DNA from: Bacillus paralicheniformis
GTDB taxonomy: Bacteria; Bacillota; Bacilli; Bacillales; Bacillaceae
DNA: 64,000 nucleotides
Direction of reading: 5' to 3'
Assembly (NCBI RefSeq): GCF_001042485.2
Contig: NZ_LBMN02000005.1
Location: 1 to 64,000 of the forward strand
Every line of letters starts with the position of its first letter. Positions within the stretch are counted from its first letter, which is position 1. The notes beneath the pieces were generated by a model. The model was not told where the DNA came from and ran no database searches. It saw only the letters and a program-made list of their open reading frames with translations. The translations under genes were made by a program, and so were the position numbers. Of this stretch, positions 10,267 through 21,345 are shown one piece after another.

Positions 10267-11452
10267 TTAAGAAGTTTTATTCTTATTGTAAATATCAAAT
10301 GCAACGGCAATCAAAAGGACGAGGCCTTTAATTGCTTGCTGCCAGTCAATGCCCAGACCGAGCAGCGACATACCGTTGTTCATGACCCCCATGACAAGGC
10401 CGCCGATGATGGCCCCGCCGATCGTACCGATTCCGCCGTAAGCTGAAGCACCGCCGATGAAGCAGGCCGCAATGGCGTCAAGTTCAAACAGGTTTCCTGC
10501 TTTCGGAGTGGCCGCGTTTAAACGGGCGGCAAAAATCAATCCGGAAAGAGCAGCTAAGACGCCCATATTGACGAAGACCATAAAGGTAAGCCGTTTTGTT
10601 TTGATTCCTGAAAGCTCGGCTGCTTTTTCATTGCCGCCGATTGCGTAGATTCTCCGCCCGATGACGGTTTTTTTCATAACGAATGTATACCCGGCGATTA
10701 AGATGAACAATGTGATCAAAATGAGAGGTATGCCTTCGTACGTCGCGAGAATGTAGGTAAAAAGGTTGATAATGGCGATGATAAAAAACACCTTAACTGC
10801 AAACAGACCTTTTCCCTGCAAGTCAAATTGGAATTTCTTCTGCATGTTTCTCTGCTGAAGCTGATACACGAGATAAAGAATCGACACTCCCGCTCCGGCG
10901 ACAATCGTCGTCATATGGAGCGCGCCTCCGTTCAGCCAGTCCGGGATAAAGCCGGACGCCATTTTTTGAAAGGACACGGGAAATGGAGCGATCGATTTCC
11001 CCTCAAGCACGATCATCGTGAGTCCTCTGAACAATAGCATTCCCGCCAGCGTCACGATGAAGGCTGGAATCTTGACATAAGCGATCCAAAATCCCTGCCA
11101 GGCGCCGATTGCCGCTCCCAGAAGCAACGACAGAACGACCGCCGCAAACAGCGGCATATCGTTTTCGATGATCATCATCGCGGAGACGGCGCCGACAAAA
11201 GCGGCGACTGAACCGACTGATAAATCAATGTGTCCCGTAATGATGACGAGCATCATCCCGATGGCTAAAATGAGAATGTAGCTGTTTTGCAAAATCAAGT
11301 TCGTAATGTTCAGCGGCCTCAGCAAAATTCCGTCTGTCAGTATTTGAAACAGCAGCATAATAAACACGAGCGCAATGACCATGCTGTATTTCCGGATGTT
11401 CTGCTTATACATGTCGCGAAACAGCTGAAAGTAACCGGGCTGAGCGCGGTCT

Positions 11453-11478
<26 letters not shown>
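10267..11478 (-). CDS. gguB: Multiple-monosaccharide ABC transporter permease (GguB/MmsB-like)
   Basis: 403 residues, a membrane permease of the ribose/xylose (BPD_transp_2) class with about 10 hydrophobic segments. The characteristic [16 protein letters not shown] is in the first third, and the [15 protein letters not shown]-like loop and [19 protein letters not shown] lie near the C-terminus. An extra hydrophilic central stretch (about 200-230) is typical of the GguB/XylH subgroup. Its start overlaps the end of the ATPase gene by 26 bases, indicating translational coupling. It is the last gene of the chvE-gguA-gguB unit. Likely substrates are galactose, glucose, arabinose or xylose; the sequence does not decide between them. 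Confidence 0.88.
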
Positions 11479-13021
<1,543 letters not shown>

Positions 13022-13025
13022 CGGA

Positions 13026-14105
13026 TCACTTCCCTAATTCCGATTCTTTATAGTAACCGCCGTCAACGAGCACTTTTTTATAGTTCTCTTTATCGACGAC
13101 GACCGGCTCAAGCAAATAGGACGGAACGACCTTCTCTCCGTTGTCATACGTCTTTGTGTCATTGACTTCCGCTTTTTCGCCTTTTAAGACGGATGTCGCC
13201 ATCTCAACGGCTTTTTTCGCCAGCTCTCTCGTATCTTTGAAAATGGTTGAGGTCTGCTCCCCTTTAATGATCGAGTTCACGGAAGCAAGCTCCGCATCCT
13301 GTCCCGTAATAACCGGCAGCGGCTTCTTGTTCGATCCGTAGCCCGCACCTTTTAAAGAGGAAATGATTCCGATGCTGATCCCGTCATAAGGTGAAAGCAC
13401 CGCATCAAGCTTCGCTTTTGTATAATGCGCGCTCAGCAAATTGTCCATCCGGGATTGCGCGGTTGCGCCGTCCCACCTGAGCGTCGCACCTTGCTCAAAT
13501 GAAGTCTGGCCGCTCAATACCTTTAATTTGCCCGAATCGATATAAGGCTTCAAAACAGACATGGCGCCGTCAAAAAAGAAATGCGCGTTGTTGTCGTCGG
13601 GCGATCCTGCGAACAATTCGATGTTGAACGGCCCTTTTTTGTCTTTTAAGCCAAGCTTTTCTTCAATATATTTCCCTTGGAGTTCTCCGACTTTATGATT
13701 GTCAAATGTCGCATAATAGTCGACATGTTTGCTGTTCATAAGCAGCCGGTCATAGGAAATGACTTTAATATCCTGCTTATTTGCTTTTTCAAGGACGTCG
13801 GTCAGCGCTTCCCCGTCAATCGAAGCAATGACGAGGACATTGACGCCTTTTGTAATCATATTCTCGATTTGTGAGACTTGGTTTTCAACGACATCTTCCG
13901 CATACTGCAGATCCGTTTTATACCCGAGTTTTTCAAACTCTTTCACCATATATTTCCCGTCATACACCCAGCGTTCCGATGACTTTGTCGGCATTGAGAT
14001 TCCGACGTAGCCTTTGTCTCCACCTCCGCTCGCCTGATTCCCCGAACAGGCGGAAACAATAAGACAGAAAAGCATTGCAGTGATCAACAGCCAGCATTTT
14101 TTCAT
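13026..14105 (-). CDS. chvE: Sugar-binding lipoprotein of the monosaccharide ABC transporter (ChvE-like)
   Basis: 359 residues. A lipoprotein signal peptide ends in the lipobox LIVSAC (Cys about residue 20), followed by a periplasmic-binding-protein type 1 fold ([51 protein letters not shown]), characteristic of ChvE/XylF proteins. The start is ATG at 14105, preceded by AAAAGGGGG; an upstream in-frame ATG at 14138 lacks a site. First gene of the transport unit. A cre-like site sits about 115 bases upstream, and the two-component regulator gene precedes it, so induction by that system is likely (inference). Confidence 0.9.
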   Translation of the reverse strand: MKKCWLLITAMLFCLIVSACSGNQASGGGDKGYVGISMPTKSSERWVYDGKYMVKEFEKLGYKTDLQYAEDVVENQVSQIENMITKGVNVLVIASIDGEALTDVLEKANKQDIKVISYDRLLMNSKHVDYYATFDNHKVGELQGKYIEEKLGLKDKKGPFNIELFAGSPDDNNAHFFFDGAMSVLKPYIDSGKLKVLSGQTSFEQGATLRWDGATAQSRMDNLLSAHYTKAKLDAVLSPYDGISIGIISSLKGAGYGSNKKPLPVITGQDAELASVNSIIKGEQTSTIFKDTRELAKKAVEMATSVLKGEKAEVNDTKTYDNGEKVVPSYLLEPVVVDKENYKKVLVDGGYYKESELGK

Positions 14106-14217
14106 GCTTGGTATCCCCCTTTTGATTTCTCCCATCATGAATCATGCCAACTGTACCATGTCTTTCGAAGGTCCGTCTTTTGAATTAATTAACTATTTTT
14201 ATAAAAATCATACTTTT

Positions 14218-14231
14218 TTAAAGCGCTTACA
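14218..14231 (-). promoter_or_regulatory. Cre-like (CcpA) site upstream of chvE-gguAB
   Basis: The plus strand reads TTAAAGCGCTTACA, one mismatch from TGWAARCGYTWNCW. It lies directly after the response-regulator stop codon, in the intergenic region before chvE. Confidence 0.65.
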
Positions 14232-15434
14232 TTACAATTTTCTCCCTGTTCGTTCAATTCCCGACATGCGTCGGTACTGATTGGGAGATACCCCCATCGT
14301 TTTTTTAAATACCGTGCTGAAATAGTGCTGTGTATCATACCCCGTTTGTTCGGCAATATCGTGAATCGAAAGAGGGGTTGTCTCTAACAGGTGAACCGCT
14401 TGATCTATGCGCATCTCGGTCAAAAGCTGAACAAATGTCATGCCGAGCTCCTTCTTCATGATCCTGCTCAAATAGACGGACGAAACTTGAAGCGCATCTG
14501 CCGTCTGTTTTAAAGAAAACTCCCTTTCAGTGAAATGCTTTTGCATATATTCTTTGGCCCTCGTGACAACCGGCGAGATATTAAATGCTTTCGAGACTTG
14601 CTGTCTGCAATGCTGATAGCATTGCGCAGCTGAGCGGCCGTTTTCAGCAAGCTTGGCGAAGCAGACAGCGGCGCTTACCTGCATTTCAGCTTCGATCATC
14701 TCTGCAAGCGCCTGCTGTTCAGCTTCTGTAACAGAGCGCCACAGGCAGGCGACGATCAGGCGGTCTCCGTCGAAAAAAACAGCCTTATCCCGTTCAGCGA
14801 CAAAGAAGCGTTCTACTTTTTCTTTCAGACTGTCAGCTTCAAACGGCTTGTTCCATACATGCCCGGCCGCGATGACACCGAGCGTCTCAGGATCGCGGGC
14901 CGGCAGACGGAGGCATTCGAGCTGCCGGTAAACGCCTTCTTCCACTGCCCGGCCTTCGATCCAGCTTCTGAAAACATGCTCTTTCAGAAGGCCGAGGTTT
15001 TGTTGAATATGCTGCTCGGCAAGCTTTTGCTCGCTGAGCTTCTTTTTTTCAGCTGCCAGCGACAAGCTGATCTTTTCGAGCACTTGTTCCAGATGAGCGG
15101 GATCGACCGGCTTTAACAAATAATCATCGACATTCAGCCGGATTGCTTCTTGCGCGTATGCAAACTGATCGTAGCCCGTCACGATGACAAAGCGGCACTG
15201 CGGCAGGGCGCCGCGGAGCTTTTTCATCAGCGTGATTCCGTTGACGATCGGCATATTCAAGTCGACAATCAATAAGTCGATGCCGTGTTTGAGAGCGAGC
15301 TCAAATGCCTCCTCGCCATTCTCCGCTTCAGCCGACACCGACATTTGATAGCGCTCCCAAGAGACGGCATCCCGTATTCCTTCCCGAATCCACGGTTCAT
15401 CATCGGCAATCAGTACGCGCCAACATTCACTCAA
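14232..15434 (-). CDS. Two-component response regulator, AraC family (YesN-like)
   Basis: 400 residues. The N-terminal receiver domain has the acidic pair DDE (11-13), phospho-acceptor Asp58 in LLIVDLNMP, and the KP switch in YLLKPVDP. A central linker of about 150 residues leads to a C-terminal AraC HTH domain (two helix-turn-helix units, ending VFKKTMGVSPNQYRRMS). The start is TTG 15434, eight bases after AAAGGGGG. It overlaps the sensor-kinase gene by 8 bases. It probably activates the adjacent chvE-gguAB transporter, as paralogous YesM/YesN pairs regulate neighbouring sugar transporters. Confidence 0.92.
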   Translation of the reverse strand: MSECWRVLIADDEPWIREGIRDAVSWERYQMSVSAEAENGEEAFELALKHGIDLLIVDLNMPIVNGITLMKKLRGALPQCRFVIVTGYDQFAYAQEAIRLNVDDYLLKPVDPAHLEQVLEKISLSLAAEKKKLSEQKLAEQHIQQNLGLLKEHVFRSWIEGRAVEEGVYRQLECLRLPARDPETLGVIAAGHVWNKPFEADSLKEKVERFFVAERDKAVFFDGDRLIVACLWRSVTEAEQQALAEMIEAEMQVSAAVCFAKLAENGRSAAQCYQHCRQQVSKAFNISPVVTRAKEYMQKHFTEREFSLKQTADALQVSSVYLSRIMKKELGMTFVQLLTEMRIDQAVHLLETTPLSIHDIAEQTGYDTQHYFSTVFKKTMGVSPNQYRRMSGIERTGRKL

Positions 15435-17211
15435 GGCTTGTTCCCCCTTTTGTTAAGATTGGGAGCCGTATTGTGACGGCGGTTCCGGCTCCTTTTCGGC
15501 TTTGAACCGTTAAACCGTACGGCTCGCCAAATGTAAGGGCGATCCGTTCATGGACGTTGATCATGCCGTAGCCCGCTGTATCATCCCTGTGTTTGAATTG
15601 ATCGGTTATTTGCTTTAGCGTCTCTTCATCCATTCCGGCTCCGTCATCCTCGATTTTGATAATCAGCGAGCCGTCTTCCTCCATGCCTTTGATCGTAATA
15701 TGACCCGGCCCCTTTTTTTCTTTAATTCCGTGATAAATCGCATTTTCGACAATCGGCTGAAGCACGAGCTTTAATATCAGGCGGTCGTCACAAAGTCCGG
15801 TCATTTCGATTGAGTAGTTTAATTTATCGCGGTATCGCGCTTTTTGGATTTTCAAATAGTTTTCAACATGTGCAAATTCATCAGACAGCGGAATGATATC
15901 TTTCCCTTTGCTCAAGGAGATGCGGAACAGCTTGGATAAAGCCTGCACGAGACCGCTGACCTCTACCGCTCCTTTCTTCCTCGCCATCCAATTGATTGTA
16001 TCCAGCGTGTTGTAGAGAAAATGAGGGTTGATCTGCGCCTGCAGCGCCCTTAATTCGGCTTCTCTTTTTTGGCGCTCTTGTCTTTCTGTGACCGACATCA
16101 GCTCCCTGATTCTCATCATCAGGCGATTGAAGCTTTTTCCCAAAAGCCCAATTTCATCTTCCCTTTCCTCCTGATAAAATGTTGAAAAATTCCCGCTTTC
16201 CGCCGTTTTCATGACAGCATTCAGCTTCAAAATCGGCCGCGACATGGAATGGGACAAATAATAGGAAGCAGACATTCCGAGAAACGCCGCCGTCAGTAAA
16301 AACAAAAGCACATACAAGTGGATTTCCTTCACTTCGAATACGGGTTCACCCGCTTTAAAAACGCCGACCGTTGTCCAGTTCGTAAAGGAAGACGTCTCGT
16401 AAATGAATTGATATTCCTCTCCCTTGATCCGCTTCGAAAAATATCCGGACCGGTCTTGACTGAACCACTTTTTCGGCAGAAACAGCTTTGAGGTCTCCGG
16501 TGCATAAATATTGCCGCCATTTTCATCCATGATCATCAAATAACCCGTTTTCCCCAAGCGGATATTTTTTGTCGCTTCTGCGAGGACGCGCAGCTTCAAA
16601 TCGATGAGTACAACACCTTTCACACGCTGTGTCTCAGGATCGATAACAGCTCTGACGGCAGAAACGACCTCGTCTTCTCTGTAGTGCACATGGCTTCTGA
16701 TATTCCGGTTGACAGGCTTTCCGATCATCTTGAAAATCCCTTCATTAGCTACAGCCGCCAGATACCACGGTTCTTTTGTCAAATCTGTCGGCGTCCGTTC
16801 ATACATCTCATTGCTGATCATCTCACCCTTATCATTGACGACGAGAATGCCCGCGGCTTCAGAATATAAAGAAGTCAGGCCCTGCAAAAACGTCCTTCTC
16901 TTATAATCCGCCTCTCCATCCTCTTTTTCATGATTAAAAAATGCTTCCATTTCTTCATTCATTGATATTAAATATGTCAGGTTTTGCATGTGGCTGACAT
17001 ATACTTCAGCCGTCTTGTTCACTTCGCCGATCAGCTGCAGTGTTTGGTCGATCACCTGTTTTTCAATAATATTTTCAACGGCCCATCCCGATAAAATACC
17101 GAGGCCGATCGTCGGCAGCATGCTGATTAGTAAGAGAAGGCTGATCAGCTTATGACGGATCGGCGCATTGTTGATCAAACGTTTAATCATTCGCATAATA
17201 GGCTGCCACAT
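15427..17211 (-). CDS. Two-component sensor histidine kinase, YesM/LytS family
   Basis: 594 residues. A membrane segment at about 18-40, an extracellular sensor region (dCache-like, about 45-285), a second membrane segment near 290-310, HAMP, then the His_kinase domain with the phospho-acceptor His near 397 in AQINPHFLYNTLD, and a HATPase domain (VLQPIVENAIYHGI, DDGAGM, GYGMINVHERI). The first ATG (17211) overlaps the preceding sugar-binding gene by 29 bases and has no clear ribosome site; ATG at 17190, overlapping the upstream stop, is an alternative coupled start. It overlaps the regulator gene by 8 bases. Confidence 0.92.
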   Translation of the reverse strand: MWQPIMRMIKRLINNAPIRHKLISLLLLISMLPTIGLGILSGWAVENIIEKQVIDQTLQLIGEVNKTAEVYVSHMQNLTYLISMNEEMEAFFNHEKEDGEADYKRRTFLQGLTSLYSEAAGILVVNDKGEMISNEMYERTPTDLTKEPWYLAAVANEGIFKMIGKPVNRNIRSHVHYREDEVVSAVRAVIDPETQRVKGVVLIDLKLRVLAEATKNIRLGKTGYLMIMDENGGNIYAPETSKLFLPKKWFSQDRSGYFSKRIKGEEYQFIYETSSFTNWTTVGVFKAGEPVFEVKEIHLYVLLFLLTAAFLGMSASYYLSHSMSRPILKLNAVMKTAESGNFSTFYQEEREDEIGLLGKSFNRLMMRIRELMSVTERQERQKREAELRALQAQINPHFLYNTLDTINWMARKKGAVEVSGLVQALSKLFRISLSKGKDIIPLSDEFAHVENYLKIQKARYRDKLNYSIEMTGLCDDRLILKLVLQPIVENAIYHGIKEKKGPGHITIKGMEEDGSLIIKIEDDGAGMDEETLKQITDQFKHRDDTAGYGMINVHERIALTFGEPYGLTVQSRKGAGTAVTIRLPILTKGGTSLE

Positions 17212-18172
17212 TTTCTTTCGTTATGATCGTAATGCCTGTATCGATCGCTGCCGGAAGCGGGCGTTCTTGCTTCAAATGGTGATTTGAGAAAAACAGCATG
17301 TGCAGCGACCAATAGCCCATTTGCCATGTGTCCTGACCCATTGTCGCGGAAATCGACCCGCTTTTGATACCGTCCAGCGTTTTCTTGTCTTTATCAAAGC
17401 CGATAATACATACTTCCCTTTCAAGTCCCGCCGCCTTCACAGCCCGGGCCACACCGCTCGCTCCATTGGCTTCTGTCGTGAAAATCCCTTTGATGGATGG
17501 ATTTTTTTCCAGAATCTTCGCTGCTTCTTTTTTCGACGTCAGCTCATCCCCTTTTCCGTCCAAAACCGCGGCGACCTTCATGTTCGGGTATTTTTGCTTG
17601 ATCGTTTGTTCAAAGCCCTTCGTCCTTTCCTGGTGATTGTACTGCCGCGGCTGGGTAATGATTGCGGTTTCTCCCTTTCCATCTAAAAACTCGGCCATTC
17701 GCCTTGCGGCCTCAGCACCCGCTTTCATATTATTTGTGCCGACATATGTAGAGGCTTTGCTGAGCGGGGCGTCTGAATCGAATAAAACGAGCGGAATACC
17801 CTGCTCATGCGCCTTGTCAATGACAGGGTTTAAAGCTTTGGGATCTATTGCCGAAAGTGCGATCCCCGCCGGCTTTTTTGCAATGACCTGCTCGAGGACG
17901 GTCGTCTGCTCATGGACATCATAATGGGCCGCCCCCCGATACTCGACAGTGACGTTGAAAAGCTGCGCGGCATCCTCAAAGCCTTTCAGGCCGCTCTTCC
18001 AATATTCGATTCCCGATTGAAACGTGACCATCACATATTTTTCGGACAGACTTCCGGCCGCCGGCCTTTTGCTTGCTTCTGTAGATCCGGTTTGATCGCC
18101 CCGGGAGTAGTCGTAGACATACAGAAAAAACAAACAAAGCATCACGGCATAAACAACTAACAGCTTCTTCAT
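17183..18172 (-). CDS. Sugar-binding protein (RbsB-like), probable co-sensor for the histidine kinase
   Basis: About 329 residues. An N-terminal hydrophobic anchor/signal (MKKLLVVYAVMLCLFFLYVY) without a clear lipobox cysteine is followed by a type 1 periplasmic-binding fold: KYVMVTFQSGIEYWKSGLKG, PAGIALSAIDPKALNPVIDKA, GIFTTEANGASGVARA, CIIGFDKDKKTLDGI. The GGGGG ribosome site favours ATG 18172 over ATG 18178. It is not next to a permease but is translationally coupled to the sensor kinase. This arrangement fits a dedicated extracellular receptor that presents bound sugar to the kinase, as known for some YesM-type systems (inference). Confidence 0.87.
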   Translation of the reverse strand: MKKLLVVYAVMLCLFFLYVYDYSRGDQTGSTEASKRPAAGSLSEKYVMVTFQSGIEYWKSGLKGFEDAAQLFNVTVEYRGAAHYDVHEQTTVLEQVIAKKPAGIALSAIDPKALNPVIDKAHEQGIPLVLFDSDAPLSKASTYVGTNNMKAGAEAARRMAEFLDGKGETAIITQPRQYNHQERTKGFEQTIKQKYPNMKVAAVLDGKGDELTSKKEAAKILEKNPSIKGIFTTEANGASGVARAVKAAGLEREVCIIGFDKDKKTLDGIKSGSISATMGQDTWQMGYWSLHMLFFSNHHLKQERPLPAAIDTGITIITKENVAAYYAND

Positions 18173-18199
18173 CTTCATCCCCCTGTTGGTCAGAGGACA

Positions 18200-18213
18200 A
18201 GACAGCGTTTACA
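18200..18213 (-). promoter_or_regulatory. Cre-like (CcpA) site upstream of the sugar sensor operon
   Basis: The minus strand reads TGTAAACGCTGTCT, one mismatch from the cre consensus, about 30 bases upstream of the start of the RbsB-like gene. Confidence 0.6.
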
Positions 18214-18678
18214 ATCTATCATGAAGTATATATTTGGCCGCATATTTTTCTTAGAATCCAGCTGAGGCATCCTGACAGAAATTTCGCCCGTCCCCTTTTT
18301 CATCACAAACAGACAATTTCCCCCCTTGTTTATATGAAATATCTAATCTATTTGACATTTTGCCCGAAAAACCTTGTTTAGTGTTCGACAAGATCGCCTC
18401 TTTCTTAAAATTACCTTAAAGTTTGTGAAACAAAAAATAAATATCACAAAAAACACAGCCCTAGGAACCATGACTTTTGCCCTTGAAAGAATGGAGAAAT
18501 GTGCAAAATCGCAGTCATAATAAGGAATCTCCTGCTCCACCGCTTGATTCGATCCTTTAATCACGGTACATTTTTCCTATTCAACTCATTTATACCATGT
18601 TGTAACATTAATAAGGTCCTTTAATGAACGGATCCCAACAGGTCATTTGAATCAAATTTTCCGGGAGGTGGCAGTAAC
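18214..18678. other. Intergenic region between the sugar sensor operon and the LXG operon
   Basis: AT-rich, about 465 bases, between divergent units. It must hold promoters for both. A TTGACA at 18352-18357 has no convincing -10 partner at normal spacing. The last bases before 18679 hold the GGGAGGTGG ribosome site of the first LXG-operon gene. A 73-codon minus-strand frame here lacks a ribosome site and family features. No hairpin or RNA gene recognised. Confidence 0.4.
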
Positions 18679-19062
18679 ATGATCTGGGAAAAAACAGTTT
18701 TATACGGGCTGCAAGGTACACTTCTCATCAAAAAACAACAGCTCGAACAACTGAAAAATTGCCAAACTGAATTAGAAGCAGATAAAAAGGAATTTGACGA
18801 TTCAAAAGACAGCATCAAAAAGCCCGAACTGTCGCCGACAACATGGCAGGGCAGCCTTGCTGATTCTTTTAAAAATGTCAGAAGCGATATGAAAACGGCC
18901 TACAATGATATTTGCGGAAAACAGTTAAATGAAGTGTTTAAACAATTAAAAGAGAAAATCTCTTCCTTAAATGATGACATTGATTCACTAGGTAAGGATA
19001 TCAGCTCATTAAAAACGAAAATTGAAAAGCTGGAAAAAGAAGAAAGAGAAGCCCGCCGCTAA
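18679..19062 (+). CDS. YwqH-like (DUF5082) small coiled-coil partner of an LXG toxin
   Basis: 127 residues, mostly helical with strong coiled-coil character (QQLEQLKNCQTELEADKKEF and a long Lys/Glu-rich C-terminal helix). A TTWQGSLADSF segment (about residues 53-63) gives the W-x-G turn of WXG100/LXG partner proteins. Such small proteins bind the LXG helical domain and are needed for export by the type VII secretion system. The ATG follows GGGAGGTGG. It starts an operon with the DUF5344 protein (14-base gap) and the LXG toxin, the standard Bacillus order seen in ywqHIJ. Confidence 0.82.
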   Translation: MIWEKTVLYGLQGTLLIKKQQLEQLKNCQTELEADKKEFDDSKDSIKKPELSPTTWQGSLADSFKNVRSDMKTAYNDICGKQLNEVFKQLKEKISSLNDDIDSLGKDISSLKTKIEKLEKEEREARR

Positions 19063-19075
19063 AGGAGTGATTACG

Positions 19076-19354
19076 ATGGGTCAAGAAATCAAAGTCAAAA
19101 CAGGCGAAGTCAAACAGGCGCTCTCGAAGCTGAAGCATTCAGCCCAAGCTGTAAAACCGAACGTGCCGACAGATATCAGCGGCAAAAACAACCTTGACGT
19201 CGTCAAAAAAATCGAAAGCATGAACAAAGATTTGAAAAGCCTGACAAAAGCATACGCTTCGGCTCTCGCTAAACAGATTGCGCAAACCGAACAGGCTGTC
19301 AACGCTATAAAAGACGCCGACAAAAAGCTGTCGTCATCGATCAAAGCCAAGTAG
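19076..19354 (+). CDS. YwqI-like (DUF5344) LXG-toxin partner protein
   Basis: 92 residues, all-helical, ending DADKKLSSSIKAK. It matches the YwqI-type second partner in Bacillus LXG operons (Lap-like targeting/chaperone role in type VII secretion). The start is ATG 19076, six bases after AAAGGAGTG; a longer in-frame start at 19022 overlaps the previous gene and has no ribosome site. A segment of this gene (around 19172-19231) recurs as a scar at 21880-21940. Confidence 0.82.
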   Translation: MGQEIKVKTGEVKQALSKLKHSAQAVKPNVPTDISGKNNLDVVKKIESMNKDLKSLTKAYASALAKQIAQTEQAVNAIKDADKKLSSSIKAK

Positions 19355-19371
19355 AAGGAAGGGACTACGCA

Positions 19372-20760
19372 TTGAAAACTCTAGATGTTCAGGCTTTTCA
19401 AACCGGCCTAGACAAAACGCTGACCGAATTAAAAAACCAGACTGACGAGATTTCAAAAGTCAAACAAAGCGTCAAAGGTCTCACCTCCCTTGACGACGCC
19501 TTAAAAGGCGCGGGCGGTGAAGCGATCCGCTCGTTCTATGAAGAGTGCCACACCACTTTTCTTCTTTTTTATGAATCTTTTATTTCCGACTATAAAGGAC
19601 TTTTAGAAAAGACGAAAAGCGCACTTCATTCCCTTGAACCGAACCAAAACGGCTTTATCTCGCAAAGCTTTCTTGAAAACGAACTCCATGACGGCGTCAG
19701 TCAAGCCGAATCGCTGACAGGCAGATTGACGTCAAAAGCCAATATGACTATTCTAACAGTCAAAAACATCGTCGACCTGCCCGACCTCGACGATTCAGCC
19801 GTCAACGAAAACGCCAAAAAAGCCCAAAGACAAATCAGCGAGACGCTTGAAAAGCTTCATACCTTTGACCGCGAACAGACAAATGCGCTAAAAGCGGCGA
19901 GGGATGACCTCGACACAATGAAGCAATACATCCAGCAGCTGGAGAGGATGTATACGGGGCCGAAGATTGAAATCTCGGAATATAAAAGCGGTTCAATTTT
20001 AAAAAGTGAATTAAGCGACAGCGAAAATCTGAATGATTTTACAGACAGTCCAATGAAGAAAATGTTGGAAAAGGTTAATCAAAGCACCAATAATACAAGT
20101 GCTGAAAATACAGAAGAGGTCAAAGACAATTCAAATGCGCAAGATGAGGACATTTCATTCGATTTTGATAAAAGTGGACTTTTAGGATTTTATGGTACTG
20201 GAAATGTTCAAGGTTCTTTTGAAACAAATGAGAAAAAAATCAAAGCGAATTTTGGATTTAGTCTATTCGACACAAATAAAGCATTTAGAGACAAAGGGGA
20301 GCCTGAACACCAAAGTTCATTTAAGGCAATTGATTTGGAGTCAAAAGCTGCTTTTCCAAAAAATCAAAACATACCGAAATATCTTTTAGCTGGTCAAATG
20401 ATTGGTGCTAGTGCAGAAGGTAATCTAGCAGACATGGAAATTGGACATGAAAAGTTTCCAGTTTCGTTTGAAGCTAAAGTCGGTCACGCTCAGTTAGATG
20501 CAAATATATCTGAATATAGTGCCTCTTTAGGAGGAGAAGCAAGTGTAGCCGAAGCTGAATTAACCATCACCCCTTTAAATTGGTTAGGTTATGAGCCATT
20601 AAAAGAATGGTTTGGTATTGACATAGATCCCTATATTGGTGTAGGTGTATCTGTAGGTAGTGTAGGAATTGGAGGCAGCTTTGGCCTACAAAATGAAATT
20701 TATGCAGCAGATGGTGTTGGCGTGTCTTTCAAATTTGGTGCTAAACTAGATGATGAATAA
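19372..20760 (+). CDS. LXG-domain polymorphic toxin with a glycine-rich C-terminal region
   Basis: 462 residues. Residues 1 to about 200 form the helical LXG domain (opening MKTLDVQAFQTGLDKTLTEL), which targets toxins to the type VII secretion system. A low-complexity acidic linker (about 205-265) leads to a C-terminal region rich in Gly/Ala/Ser, including IGVGVSVGSVGIGGSFG near residues 420-440. I see no nuclease, deaminase, ADP-ribosyltransferase or NADase motif. Glycine-zipper-like repeats and the array of polytopic membrane proteins downstream suggest a membrane-acting toxin (inference; compare the S. aureus depolarising LXG toxin TspA). The start is TTG 19372 with AAGGAAGGGA upstream. 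Base composition becomes AT-rich from about 19990. Confidence 0.85.
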   Translation: MKTLDVQAFQTGLDKTLTELKNQTDEISKVKQSVKGLTSLDDALKGAGGEAIRSFYEECHTTFLLFYESFISDYKGLLEKTKSALHSLEPNQNGFISQSFLENELHDGVSQAESLTGRLTSKANMTILTVKNIVDLPDLDDSAVNENAKKAQRQISETLEKLHTFDREQTNALKAARDDLDTMKQYIQQLERMYTGPKIEISEYKSGSILKSELSDSENLNDFTDSPMKKMLEKVNQSTNNTSAENTEEVKDNSNAQDEDISFDFDKSGLLGFYGTGNVQGSFETNEKKIKANFGFSLFDTNKAFRDKGEPEHQSSFKAIDLESKAAFPKNQNIPKYLLAGQMIGASAEGNLADMEIGHEKFPVSFEAKVGHAQLDANISEYSASLGGEASVAEAELTITPLNWLGYEPLKEWFGIDIDPYIGVGVSVGSVGIGGSFGLQNEIYAADGVGVSFKFGAKLDDE

Positions 20761-20771
20761 GGAGGGTCTTG

Positions 20772-21032
20772 ATGAATAAAGATTTTTTAGCTAAAAGAGT
20801 GAATTCAGCTATTATTGTTGCATCAATCTTTGGGCCGTTTGTATGGTTGTGTATGTTTTCAGCTTTAATTTGGATCACTATAGAAAACAAACTCCCATTT
20901 CAAGCCTTTATTGAATTTACAATATTGATCTCAACGTTTTTTTTGTTATTGCCAATATGTTTGCTTATTTACAGAAAAAAAGTTTTATTTAAAAAACATC
21001 CTCATCTCGTTAGACAAAAAAGTAATCGTTAG
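20772..21032 (+). CDS. Two-helix membrane protein, immunity-array family A, copy 1
   Basis: 86 residues with two hydrophobic helices (about 11-32 and 42-66) and a basic tail containing LLIYRKKVLFKK. The ATG at 20772 lies 5 bases after GGAGGG, 11 bases past the toxin stop. It is paralogous to the gene at 24177 (shared IYRKKV and KK pattern after the second helix). Its position directly after the toxin makes it a candidate cognate immunity protein; this is inference from context. Confidence 0.7.
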   Translation: MNKDFLAKRVNSAIIVASIFGPFVWLCMFSALIWITIENKLPFQAFIEFTILISTFFLLLPICLLIYRKKVLFKKHPHLVRQKSNR

Positions 21033-21043
21033 GAGCTTAACTG

Positions 21044-21343
21044 ATGAAAAACATAAAAGAGTATTCCTGGTTACCGATCGGCAGCGTAGTCAAATTAAAA
21101 AAAGTGGAAAAACTAGTAATGATTTATGGTCGACACCAGATTCAATCTTCAAGTAAGGAAAGATTTGATTACGTTTCAGTGCCTTATCCGGAAGGAAATA
21201 TAACCGAAGATTTCAATCTATTTTTCAATCAAAATATGATTGAAGAAGTTTTATTTAAAGGTTTTATTAATGACGAAGAGAAGATTATTCAAGAAAAGTT
21301 AAACGAGAAAAGAAAAGAGTCTTTAGACAATAATGAGGTGTAA
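21044..21343 (+). CDS. DUF4176 protein of type VII toxin loci
   Basis: 99 residues, soluble. It has the DUF4176 pattern: LPIGSVVKLKKVEKLVMIYG at the N-terminus, YVSVPYPEG, then FFNQNMIEEVLFKGF and an acidic tail. This family recurs beside LXG toxins and type VII secretion genes. Its role is not settled; an accessory or adaptor function is likely. The ATG follows AGGAG by about 8 bases and the gene sits between array families A and C. Confidence 0.82.
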   Translation: MKNIKEYSWLPIGSVVKLKKVEKLVMIYGRHQIQSSSKERFDYVSVPYPEGNITEDFNLFFNQNMIEEVLFKGFINDEEKIIQEKLNEKRKESLDNNEV

Positions 21344-21345
21344 AC

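Noticed and set aside
18343-18564. 73-codon minus-strand frame in the sensor/LXG intergenic region
   Set aside because: No ribosome site, no recognisable domain, odd composition.
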